This document shows positions 43,831-51,621 of a DNA stretch of 64,000 bases, in pieces. A program made the position numbers and the translations under genes. Position 1 is the stretch's first letter; the number at the start of each line of letters is the position of its first letter. This stretch comes from Paraburkholderia humisilvae (GTDB taxonomy: Bacteria; Pseudomonadota; Gammaproteobacteria; Burkholderiales; Burkholderiaceae): contig NZ_CADIKH010000040.1 in NCBI RefSeq assembly GCF_902859855.1, positions 1-64,000 of the forward strand, in the 5' to 3' direction. Below the pieces are notes generated by a model. That model made no database searches. It was not told where the DNA came from and saw only the letters and a program-made list of their open reading frames with translations.

Positions 43831-43847
43831 TATATGTCATCGTACAA
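43831..43847 (-). promoter_or_regulatory. GntR-regulon operator-like site 3 (kdgD promoter)
   Basis: TATATGTCATCGTACAA is the exact reverse complement of site 1. It lies 100-116 bases upstream of kdgD and is oriented with that operon. It is the likely control point for kdgD-gudD. Confidence 0.72.
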
Positions 43848-44004
43848 CGTACGTCAGAGCGGATCAAGTAGGCGATGTGCGGAGCTCGGGAGCGTCATCC
43901 GCCAAAGAAGGGGCCGCCCCGCTGCTCAAGCCTGCGCGTGGCGCGCCGCCCTTGCTCCACGGCACGTCACACGCGCTCTGCCCACCGTGCGTGATGCACG
44001 GCTA

Positions 44005-44799
44005 TCAAGCCGTCTGCGGCGTCGGGTCGGCCGCTTCCTGCGCGCGGCGCAGCCGCTCGCGGCTGTTCGACAGATGCATGCGCATCGCCGCGCGCGCCGA
44101 TTCCGGATCGCGCCGCGCGATCGCATCGTAGATGTCTTCGTGTTCGCGATTCACGCGGTCGAGGTACGTCTCGGGGTCGTTATGCGCGAGCGCCGCCGAA
44201 TTGACGCGCGTGCGCGGAATGATCGTATTGCCGAGCTGACTCAGGATGCTGTGGAAATAGCGGTTGCCCGTGGCCTTCGCGAGTTCGAGGTGAAACGCGA
44301 CGTCGGCGGCCACTGCATTGCCGGTGCGCTGTGCGACATGTTGCTGGAACTCGTCGAGCGCGCGGCGCATTTCCTTCAGGTTCTCGTCGGTGCGGCGCTG
44401 TGCGGCAAGACCCGCCGCTTCGGCTTCGAGGCTGATGCGCAATTCGAGAATCGCCATCACGTCGAGCACCGTCAATTCACTCGCCGCGCCAAGAAAGCTC
44501 TGCTGCGCCTGCGGCTCGAGCACAAACGTGCCGATCCCGTGGCGCGTCTGCACGAGCCGCGCGGCCTGCAGGCGCGAAATCGCCTCACGCACGACGGTAC
44601 GGCTGACGCCGAGCTGATTCATGATCTCCGACTCGGTCGGCATCTTGTCGCCGGGTCGCAGCGCACCGCCGCGGATGCGCTCCGACAGGTCGGCCACGAC
44701 TTCCTCGGTCAGATTGCGGGAGCGGCGTAGCGAACGTGCTTCGGGAGCTTGAGCCATTGCGAAGGCCAATGTCTGGCGAGCGGTTTCGGGAGTCCCCAT
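44005..44799 (-). CDS. FCD-domain GntR-family regulator of aldarate genes
   Basis: A 264-residue repressor-type protein. The N-terminal winged helix reads LRPGDKMPTESEIMNQLGVS, then RTVVREAISRLQAARLVQTRHGIGTFV. The C-terminal FCD domain is alpha-helical with metal/ligand-binding histidines (e.g. DVAFHLELAKATG and MHLSNSRERL). A copy of the operator-like motif (44819-44835) is only 20 bases upstream of its ATG, consistent with autoregulation. The gene lies between kdgD and the second MFS carrier. The inducer is presumably an aldarate or its dehydration product. Confidence 0.92.
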   Translation of the reverse strand: MGTPETARQTLAFAMAQAPEARSLRRSRNLTEEVVADLSERIRGGALRPGDKMPTESEIMNQLGVSRTVVREAISRLQAARLVQTRHGIGTFVLEPQAQQSFLGAASELTVLDVMAILELRISLEAEAAGLAAQRRTDENLKEMRRALDEFQQHVAQRTGNAVAADVAFHLELAKATGNRYFHSILSQLGNTIIPRTRVNSAALAHNDPETYLDRVNREHEDIYDAIARRDPESARAAMRMHLSNSRERLRRAQEAADPTPQTA

Positions 44800-44818
44800 T
44801 ATAGAGGCGGATACGCCC

Positions 44819-44835
44819 TTGTACGATGACTTCGA
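44819..44835 (-). promoter_or_regulatory. GntR-regulon operator-like site 4 (autoregulation)
   Basis: TTGTACGATGACTTCGA (as read on the + strand) lies directly upstream of the GntR gene. The core TTGTACGATGAC is unchanged and the right flank differs. It is well placed for negative autoregulation. Confidence 0.65.
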
Positions 44836-44975
44836 TACCCCGCTATCGCGTTCCCTGTGACGCCCGCAGCTCTCGATAGCACGCGCTGAAGCGCCGCCAA
44901 GCCCGACGTCACACCATGCGTGGACCCCCTGGGGTTAGCCCGGATTGGTGCTTGCACCGGTCCCGCGCACACTGA

Positions 44976-44992
44976 TGTACGACAACATATAA
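44976..44992 (+). promoter_or_regulatory. GntR-regulon operator-like site 5
   Basis: TGTACGACAACATATAA around 44976-44992 matches the consensus with two changes in the centre (GACAAC for GATGAC). It lies about 90 bases upstream of the second MFS carrier gene. Confidence 0.6.
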
Positions 44993-45080
44993 CTGGTGAC
45001 CGTTCGGAAGCGCCGCTCAATCGCTCGCGGCGGCGCGCATCGCGTGTTTCCGGCGTTGCCTCGCTTGACGGAGATGCGCT

Positions 45081-46421
45081 GTGCCCCTCGCCCCTCACGC
45101 TTCCAGTCCCGCGACGCTCGAACGCGCGGTCAGCAAGGCGAAACACCACCTGTTCCCGCTGCTGCTCGTGATGTTCATCGCGAACTACATCGATCGCGTG
45201 AACCTGGGTTTTGTCGCGTCGCATCTGAAGGTCGATCTCGGCATTGGCGCGGCCGCGTTCGGTCTGGGCAGCGGACTCTTCTTCGTTGGCTACGCGATCT
45301 TCGAAGTGCCGTCGAACATGCTGATGCAGAAGTTCGGCGCGCGCGCATGGCTCACGCGAATCATGTTCACATGGGGCTTTGTCGCCGCGGCGATGGCGTT
45401 TATTCAGGGGCCCGCGTCGTTCTATATGCTGCGCTTTCTGCTTGGTATTGCCGAAGCGGGTTTCTTCCCGGGCGTTGTCTACTACTTCACGCAGTGGTTT
45501 CCGCGCCGCCATCGCGGCGAAGCGGTCGCGGTGTTTCTCGCCGGCTCCGCGTTTGCGTCTGTGCTGTCGGGACCGATTACCGGCGCGTTGCTGTCGGTGC
45601 GCGGATTCGGCCTCGCGGGCTGGCAGTGGATGTTCCTGATCGAAGGGCTGTTCTCGGTCGCGTTGTGCGCGCTGTGCTGGTTCATGCTGAAGTCGCGGCC
45701 ATCCGAGGCGACGTGGCTCACGCGCGATGAACAGCAGTCGCTCGAAGCGGCGATCGCAGCCGAGCAGGACGAGCGCGAAGCGGCCCGCGGCGGCAAGCTG
45801 CCGGTTGGCGCACTGCTGCGCGACCCGCAACTGATTCTGTTCTGCCTGCTCTACTTCGCGATCCAGCTGACCATCTACGCGGCAACGTTCTGGCTTCCGA
45901 CCATCATCCGCAAGATGGGCAGCCTGAGCGACTTCCAGGTGGGCCTGCTGAACGCCATACCGTGGCTGCTTGCGATCGGCGGCATGTATGGTTTCGCGAT
46001 ACTGTCGCGGCGTTGGCGTCGTCAGCAGGCATGGCTTGCGACCGCGCTGATCGTCGCCGCGGTGGGGCTGTTCGCGTCGACCAAAGGCGGTCCGGTGTTC
46101 GCGTTCGTCGGCATCTGCTTCTCGGCGCTCGGGTTCAAGGCGGCCGCGTCGCTCTTCTGGCCGATTCCGCAAGATTATCTCGACGTGCGGATTGCGGCGG
46201 GCGTGATTGCGTTGATCAATTCGCTCGGCAATCTCGGTGGCTTTTTTGCGCCTGCCGCGTTCGGATATTTGCAGGAACACACCGGGTCGATTACCGGCGG
46301 GCTGTACGGGCTCGGCGTGACGTCGGTGCTCGCCGCGCTCGCGACCTTCCTCGCCCGCGATGTGCCGTCGAAGCGCACGCCGGGGCACGATGCGAATGGC
46401 GCACCGCGCTCGGTTGGCTGA
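45081..46421 (+). CDS. MFS transporter, anion:cation symporter family
   Basis: A 446-residue twelve-helix permease. FIANYIDRVNLGFVASHL in helix 1, YFTQWFPRRHRGEAVAVFL in helix 4 and PSNMLMQKFGARAWL in loop 2-3 place it with phthalate/tartrate/aldarate carriers. GTG 45081 has GGAG 7 bases upstream. It is divergent from the GntR gene and carries operator-like site 5. It is a second uptake route for aldarates or related dicarboxylic sugar acids. The large frame on the opposite strand is a shadow. Confidence 0.9.
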   Translation: MPLAPHASSPATLERAVSKAKHHLFPLLLVMFIANYIDRVNLGFVASHLKVDLGIGAAAFGLGSGLFFVGYAIFEVPSNMLMQKFGARAWLTRIMFTWGFVAAAMAFIQGPASFYMLRFLLGIAEAGFFPGVVYYFTQWFPRRHRGEAVAVFLAGSAFASVLSGPITGALLSVRGFGLAGWQWMFLIEGLFSVALCALCWFMLKSRPSEATWLTRDEQQSLEAAIAAEQDEREAARGGKLPVGALLRDPQLILFCLLYFAIQLTIYAATFWLPTIIRKMGSLSDFQVGLLNAIPWLLAIGGMYGFAILSRRWRRQQAWLATALIVAAVGLFASTKGGPVFAFVGICFSALGFKAAASLFWPIPQDYLDVRIAAGVIALINSLGNLGGFFAPAAFGYLQEHTGSITGGLYGLGVTSVLAALATFLARDVPSKRTPGHDANGAPRSVG

Positions 46422-46519
46422 CCCGTCGGTGCCCTTTGCGACGCATCCGGTGCGCGCGGGAAGCCGTTCTATCGCGAACCGCGGCAACCACGGCAACGCG
46501 AGCTCGGGCACTTCAGGTA

Positions 46520-46778
46520 TCAGACGCAACGCACCACGTTGAGTTGGCGCCCGCCCAAGGTCGAGAAGGAAAATCCGCACAGCAGAAGAGCTTCCACGTG
46601 AAACTGCCGCTGCGCGATATCGCCGACATCAAACCGGCTGGCACATCGGCGCCGCAGCTTCCGGTCTGCGATGATGCGCCTGCCACCCCACTCCACGAAG
46701 AAGCTCAGCCTGATGGCGGCGAAGAGTGCGCAGGCAACCAGGCTCGGCCATCTCGCCGCCTCAAGGACCTGCGACATT
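46520..46778 (-). CDS. Small putative membrane protein
   Basis: An 85-residue ORF preceded by AGGGGAGATGGA, a strong ribosome site, before ATG 46778. One hydrophobic helix (WPSLVACALFAAIRLSFFVEW) near the N terminus is followed by a basic segment with several cysteines. No family is recognised. It fills the gap between the MFS gene and the P450 and is convergent with the MFS gene. It could be real or a chance ORF in GC-rich DNA. Confidence 0.35.
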
Positions 46779-47050
46779 CCATCTCCCCTGCTGGACAAAA
46801 CGCACCGCCCGTACTGCCCCCTTGCCACGCCACGGTCGGCCAATGACCCGGCCGCCAGGCTCATCGTGCGCGTCTCGCGGGACGCTTGCATATACGGATT
46901 TGAGTGGCTAACGGAATAGGTTCTCACTTCAAGCTGTTTTTCTCGGTAACCGGCGTGGCGCCTCGGTTTGACAGGACACGCTCAAGCAGGTGCGAACACC
47001 GCTTCGTCCATTGCCGGCTCTGAACCGTCCGCATGCTGGAGCCTATCTCA

Positions 47051-48256
47051 ATGCAATACAGCGACTTTTCTACTGCCGAATTCTACGAGAATCCCTATCG
47101 TCTTTATGACGAGATGCGGCGCGCCGGACCGCTGGTCAAGCTCTCCCCCGGGCTCTTCGTGACCGGCCGCTACGCGGTGGCTGATCGCCTGGTGACAGAT
47201 CCACGTTTCGGCAAGGGGGTTGAAGCAAGCGTGAGAGCCCGCTATGGCGACAGCGCCATAGACCAACCGGTCTTCCGGTTCGCGTACCAGATGCTGCTCA
47301 GCCTGAACCCGCCGAAGCACACCCGCTTGCGCAGCCTGCTGATGAAGTCGTTCAACGCACGCCAGATCGAGCGCTTTCGACAGGTGTCGCAGGACATCTC
47401 GAATCGTCTCGCCGACGCGGTGGAACAGAAAGGACAAGCCGACCTCGTTCGCGATTTCACCTTTCCGCTGCCCATCCAGATCATCTGCACCATCCTTGAG
47501 ATTCCGCTCGAAGACGGCAAGTTGTTCAGGCAGGCGGCCGACGATCTGACCAAGGTGCTCGACGTCGGCAAGATGAACCCCGAACAGCTCGAGCAAGGCA
47601 ATCGCTCTGCCCTCGAACTGGAACGTTACTTCTCAGCGTTGCTTGAGAAGCGCAGACGAAACACCGGCGACGATCTGCTCTCGCAAATGATCGCCGCCGA
47701 AGAAGCGGGCCAGCACCTCACCGACGAAGAGATCGTCGCGAACCTCATTCTGCTATTCGTGGCCGGTCATGAAACAACCACGAACATGATCGGCAATTCG
47801 CTGATCTCTCTTCATCGGTTTCCGGACCAGTTGCGGCTGGCGATCGCGAATCCGGACAGGCTGCCGAACGTCGTCAAGGAGTGCATGCGCTATGAAACCT
47901 CGGTCCAGTCGTTTATGCGTGTCGCGCTCGAAGACACGCAAGCCGAGGGCACGTCCATCTCGCGCGGCGACGTGGTATTCGTCTGGGCGGGGGCGGCGAA
48001 TCGCGATCCGGAAATGTTCGACGATCCCGACACGTTAAAGGTTGACCGGTCATTCAAAGATATCAAAACGCTGTCGTTTGGCGGCGGTCCGCATTTTTGC
48101 CTGGGTGCCCGCCTTGCGACGATGCAGATCGAAGCCGCACTGAGCACGCTGTTCACCCGCATGCCCGATATGCGCATTGCCAACCTCAACGATCTTCACT
48201 GGCATCAGCGCGCGCAATTGCGCGGAGTCGAATCATTAATCGTAGACCGCTCCTGA
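47051..48256 (+). CDS. Bacterial class I cytochrome P450
   Basis: A 401-residue soluble P450. The I-helix has LLFVAGHETTTNMIG, the K-helix ExxR is in KECMRYE, and the haem-binding loop SFGGGPHFCLGARLA is canonical. The ATG at 47051 has GGAG 9 bases upstream. An upstream ATG (47033) has no site. No ferredoxin or reductase gene is adjacent. It resembles the CYP107-like hydroxylases of polyketides, terpenes and fatty acids. The substrate is unknown. It is unlike the atypical P450 in the bcm cluster and is 15 kb away. Confidence 0.93.
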   Translation: MQYSDFSTAEFYENPYRLYDEMRRAGPLVKLSPGLFVTGRYAVADRLVTDPRFGKGVEASVRARYGDSAIDQPVFRFAYQMLLSLNPPKHTRLRSLLMKSFNARQIERFRQVSQDISNRLADAVEQKGQADLVRDFTFPLPIQIICTILEIPLEDGKLFRQAADDLTKVLDVGKMNPEQLEQGNRSALELERYFSALLEKRRRNTGDDLLSQMIAAEEAGQHLTDEEIVANLILLFVAGHETTTNMIGNSLISLHRFPDQLRLAIANPDRLPNVVKECMRYETSVQSFMRVALEDTQAEGTSISRGDVVFVWAGAANRDPEMFDDPDTLKVDRSFKDIKTLSFGGGPHFCLGARLATMQIEAALSTLFTRMPDMRIANLNDLHWHQRAQLRGVESLIVDRS

Positions 48257-48394
48257 CGGTCGTCAGAGCACGGCCGATCGGGTTGCATCTGTTGCTGTAC
48301 CGGCCAAAGCGTGGGGATATTCGATCGTCCGCTTGGCCGCGTGGCGAACCGTGGTTTAAGATTGCCGCTCCTAAAAATTGGAAACGGCTGGACC

Positions 48395-49954
48395 ATGAAC
48401 GGACCGGATCATGAATACGTCAACGAAATCGCCTACACCTACGGCTATTGCGATGAACTGAATCCGCTTCGCGCAAGGTTGCCGCTCGTCAATGCCGGCT
48501 TCGAATTTCCGCTGATACACAACGCCTGCGAGTTGGGGTTCGGTCAGGGCGTCAGCGTCAACATTCACGCCGCGGGTTCGCCGATTCAGTGGTATGGCGT
48601 CGATGCCGACCCGCGACACACCGGCTTTGCGCGTCAACTGGCCGATGACGCGCAAACGCGTCCTCAACTGTGGTCACAGCGTTTTTCCGAGTTCTGCCGG
48701 CGCGACGACCTGCCGGATTTCGAGTTCATCGGCCTGCATGGCGTCTGGAGCTGGATTTCCGATGACGACCGCGCGACAGTCGCCGATTTCGTTGCACGGA
48801 AACTGAAGACCGGCGGCGTGTTATACGTGAGCTACAACACGCAGCCCGGTTGGGCCGCGATGATGCCGGTGCGTGAATTGATGCATGGCCACTTCATCGC
48901 GAGCGGCAAGCGCGATGGCGGCGCGGAACCCGACGAGCGGGAGGCTGCCGGGCGCATCCAGGCGGCGATCGGCTTCGCGCAAAAAGTCATGGCGGCGCAG
49001 CCCGGCTACGCGGTGGTCAATCCTTCAGTCAGCGCGCGCGTGAACAGCCTGTCGGAAGAGAGCCCGAGCTATGTTGCGCACGAATACTTTGCGCGCAACT
49101 GGCATCCGACGTCGTTTCTTCAGGTTGCGGGCGCGCTGGAGCCGGCGGGGCTGACGTATCTCGGCTCGGCGGACTACCGCGATCATATCGACAGGATCAA
49201 TCTGCAACCCGCGCAGCGCGAGTTGCTGGCCGGCATCGATGACGTGACTCTGCGCGAGGTCGCGCGGGATCTCTGTATGAATCGGTCATTCCGGCGCGAC
49301 TATTGGGTCAAGCAGCCGCGCGCGCTCGATGCGCACGAACGGCGTGCCGCGCTGTGCGCCCATCGCGTGATGCTCGCGATGCCCGAACAAGCGGTTTCGT
49401 TGAAGGTGCGCGGCGCATTGGGTGAAGCGACCTTGCCCGAAGCGTTGTACCGGCCGGTTTTGCGCGCGCTGTCGGGGGGGCGTGTGACAACGCTGGGTGA
49501 GATCGAACACGGCGTGAGTGCGTTGGGGTTCACGCTTGAACAGGTTGTCGAGGCTGTCACGCTGTTGATTGGAGCTGGCCCTGTGCTCAATGCGCAGGAC
49601 GATCAGCAGATACAGCAGGCGCTCGCATCCGCCAGCCGGCTCAATACGGCGATTTGCGAGCGCGCTTACGACACCCATGCGCTTCAGTTTCTGGTGAGTC
49701 CGGTGTCAGGCTCGGCAGTGTCGATTCCACGTGTCGCCCAACTGTTTTTGCTGGCCGCGAAACGCGGCTTCGCACGGCCTCAGCAGTGGGCGGAGTTCGC
49801 GCGCGCAGCGTTAGGCCGGACGGGTGCGCCGGAACGCACGGGGCACGCGCTGGTTCCATTGGCTTTTGCCGACCCTGATCTGGTGGACAGAGCCATTCGA
49901 TTTGCCGATGTTTACCTGCCGGTATTGCGGATGCTCGGAATCGATGCGGGTTAA
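48395..49954 (+). CDS. SAM-dependent methyltransferase with regulatory domain
   Basis: A 519-residue protein. The N-terminal class I methyltransferase domain has motif I ACELGFGQGVSVNIHA, motif II YGVDADP and VLYVSYNTQPGW. A long C-terminal extension (~residues 230-519) corresponds to the methyltransferase regulatory domain. GGAAAC precedes ATG 48395. It follows the P450 by 138 bases on the same strand, but a shared pathway is not shown. Substrate unknown. Proteins of this type occur near surface-polysaccharide and peptide genes. Confidence 0.83.
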   Translation: MNGPDHEYVNEIAYTYGYCDELNPLRARLPLVNAGFEFPLIHNACELGFGQGVSVNIHAAGSPIQWYGVDADPRHTGFARQLADDAQTRPQLWSQRFSEFCRRDDLPDFEFIGLHGVWSWISDDDRATVADFVARKLKTGGVLYVSYNTQPGWAAMMPVRELMHGHFIASGKRDGGAEPDEREAAGRIQAAIGFAQKVMAAQPGYAVVNPSVSARVNSLSEESPSYVAHEYFARNWHPTSFLQVAGALEPAGLTYLGSADYRDHIDRINLQPAQRELLAGIDDVTLREVARDLCMNRSFRRDYWVKQPRALDAHERRAALCAHRVMLAMPEQAVSLKVRGALGEATLPEALYRPVLRALSGGRVTTLGEIEHGVSALGFTLEQVVEAVTLLIGAGPVLNAQDDQQIQQALASASRLNTAICERAYDTHALQFLVSPVSGSAVSIPRVAQLFLLAAKRGFARPQQWAEFARAALGRTGAPERTGHALVPLAFADPDLVDRAIRFADVYLPVLRMLGIDAG

Positions 49955-49962
49955 GGCGGCGC

Positions 49963-50949
49963 TCAGATGCAACCATCCAGCCCCGCCTTGAACACATCAA
50001 CCGGCAATTGCTTGCCGATGAATACCATTTTCGTCTCCGGGACTTCGTCCGTGCCCCAAGGCTTGCCATGGTCGGTGCCGAAGATCATGTGTACGCCCTG
50101 AAATACGACGCGTCGGCTAACACCCGTAATATGCAACACGCCCTTGTATCGCAACATCGACGCGCCATAGATCGCAACGGTCGCACTGAAAAACGCTTCG
50201 AGCCTGTCGCGATCGAAAGGCCGGGTATTGCGATAGACGAACGATGACACGTCGTCGTCATGTTCGTGCGATACGTCGTCGAGAAAGTCCGGCTCGATCT
50301 CGACGATCGCATCCAGGTCGAAGCTTCGAATATCCAGTAATTGAGCAATATCGGTTTCACCGAAATGAGCCGACCTGATCGGTGCTCGCGGATTCATCTG
50401 GCGTAGACGGCGCATCAGTTGTTCCGTGCGCGCCTCGCCAGCGAGGTCCACCTTCGACACGAGAATACGATCCGCGAAACCGACCTGCTCCTGCGCCTCA
50501 TGGTGCTCGTCCAGTTGCCCGGCGCCGTGATGGGCATCGACCACCGTGACGATCGCATCGAGCAGGTAGCGCTCGTGAATGACATCGTCGACAAAAAAGG
50601 TTTGCGCAACCGGCGCCGGGTCGGCAAGCCCGGTCGTTTCGATAATCACCCGGTCGAACTTCAGTTCGCCCGCGTCCCGCCGTTGCGCGAGTGTGGCCAG
50701 AATGCGGACGAGATCGCCGCGCACGGTGCAGCAGATGCATCCGTTATTCATCTCGATGATCTGCTCGTTGCCTTCCTGAACCAGCAGTTCATTGTCGATA
50801 CCCGCTTCACCGAATTCGTTCTCGATCACGGCAATCCGGCCGCCATGCTGCTCCGTGAGAATGCGGTTGAGCAGCGTGGTTTTTCCGGCCCCCAGAAAAC
50901 CCGTGAGAATCGTGGTTGGGATGAGCGACGGCTCGTCCAGATATGGCAT
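49963..50949 (-). CDS. COG0523 (CobW/ZNG1-like) zinc metallochaperone GTPase
   Basis: A 328-residue P-loop GTPase. Walker A is GFLGAGKTTLLNRIL, switch regions include VIENEFGEAGIDNELL, and the metal site is the CxCC motif in NNGCICCTVRGDL. The NKxD-like guanine motif is LVSKVDLAG. The C-terminal CobW_C domain holds VYRNTRPFDRDRLEAF. ATG 50949 follows AGGGGA. A Zur-box palindrome lies ~95 bases upstream, so it is probably zinc-repressed and delivers zinc to client proteins under starvation. The cobalamin genes across the intergenic region might suggest CobW, but the Zur box argues for the zinc subgroup. Confidence 0.9.
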   Translation of the reverse strand: MPYLDEPSLIPTTILTGFLGAGKTTLLNRILTEQHGGRIAVIENEFGEAGIDNELLVQEGNEQIIEMNNGCICCTVRGDLVRILATLAQRRDAGELKFDRVIIETTGLADPAPVAQTFFVDDVIHERYLLDAIVTVVDAHHGAGQLDEHHEAQEQVGFADRILVSKVDLAGEARTEQLMRRLRQMNPRAPIRSAHFGETDIAQLLDIRSFDLDAIVEIEPDFLDDVSHEHDDDVSSFVYRNTRPFDRDRLEAFFSATVAIYGASMLRYKGVLHITGVSRRVVFQGVHMIFGTDHGKPWGTDEVPETKMVFIGKQLPVDVFKAGLDGCI

Positions 50950-51044
50950 GGCGTTCCCCTGCAAATAGAAGTCGTTCGAACTACCGCAATCAGGTCATCG
51001 GCATAGGCACGGTAGGTGTCACGTGAAAAATATCTCCCGCGTGA

Positions 51045-51061
51045 ATGTTATAATATAACAT
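51045..51061 (-). promoter_or_regulatory. Zur-box palindrome
   Basis: ATGTTATAATATAACAT has TGTTATA arms around one central base, matching the Zur consensus core GTTATAnTATAAC. It lies ~95 bases upstream of the COG0523 GTPase and ~80 bases before the cobalamin riboswitch on the other strand. Confidence 0.85.
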
Positions 51062-51139
51062 TGTTACGACAGGTCAATCGAAGCATTGGGTCGGTTTGCG
51101 TGATCCATTGCCTGTCCAGCCGCCCATGCCGATCGGCGC

Positions 51140-51266
51140 GACACAGGTACAATCGCGGACGCAAAGCTTGGAAGCTGGTGTAAATCCAGCGCGGTCGCGC
51201 CACTGTGACCGGTTACGTCGTCGCGTTTGTCGTTGCTTCGTCGTCACCGGAAGTCAGACCTGGGCC
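51140..51266 (+). ncRNA. Cobalamin riboswitch
   Basis: The conserved parts of the class are present: GGAAGCTGGTGTAAATCCAGC, then GCGGTCGCGCCACTGTGACCGG (GCCACTG at 51199-51205), then the B12 box GGAAGTCAGACCTGG. The outer stem pairs CAGGT (51144-51148) with ACCTG (51258-51262). It precedes the TonB receptor and transport operon on the same strand and should shut off expression when cobalamin is abundant. The distance to the receptor start (~355 bases) is unusually long. Confidence 0.92.
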
Positions 51267-51320
51267 TTTGCTTTCCTCTTCAATCTTCTTTTGGGGCGCG
51301 AAACCCCCGGGGACCTCACC

Positions 51321-51452
51321 ATGACTGAACGCAGTCAGCAATGCGCTCGCCCCCGCTTCGCATCGCCGATACCGCATCCACTCCATCTGTCGCAGCACGC
51401 TCGCCGTGACTGTCGGGCAGCCCATTGGGCCCATTGGGCACGCGTGATGTAG
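51321..51452 (+). CDS. Possible small His/Trp-rich ORF in the riboswitch leader
   Basis: A 43-residue frame with GGGGA before its ATG lies in the long leader between the cobalamin riboswitch and the TonB receptor. It has five histidines, two cysteines and a repeated AHWAHWA ending. It could be a leader peptide or small metal-binding peptide, or chance. No family is known. Confidence 0.25.
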   Translation: MTERSQQCARPRFASPIPHPLHLSQHARRDCRAAHWAHWARVM

Positions 51453-51621
51453 CGACGGCCTGGCGGCCTCCCAAACACAAGTCCTTGTCCTGCCGGTCGA
51501 GTCGATTCGTATCGACTCGGGCGCATTCGCACGCGTTGCTGCTGTTCGAATGTAATGCGCGAACGCAATGCACAAACGGCGCGCGGGACAGAAGTCTCCA
51601 TCAGACCCGCTATAACGACGA

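Noticed and set aside
42628..44730. 700-codon open frame on the + strand
   Set aside because: It runs antisense to kdgD and the GntR gene, is Arg/His-rich without domains, and overlaps two clearly identified genes.
44799..46580. 593-codon open frame on the minus strand
   Set aside because: Shadow of the MFS carrier at 45081-46421; Arg/Gln-rich composition typical of antisense frames in GC-rich DNA.
47051..48256. Canonical P450 as an additional tailoring enzyme of the bicyclomycin-type cluster
   Set aside because: It is ~11 kb beyond bcmT, separated by the glucarate module. The cluster already has its P450 in the expected place.
49963..50949. COG0523 gene as cobalamin-biosynthetic CobW
   Set aside because: No cob genes are adjacent and the promoter carries a Zur box, which fits the zinc-chaperone subgroup better.
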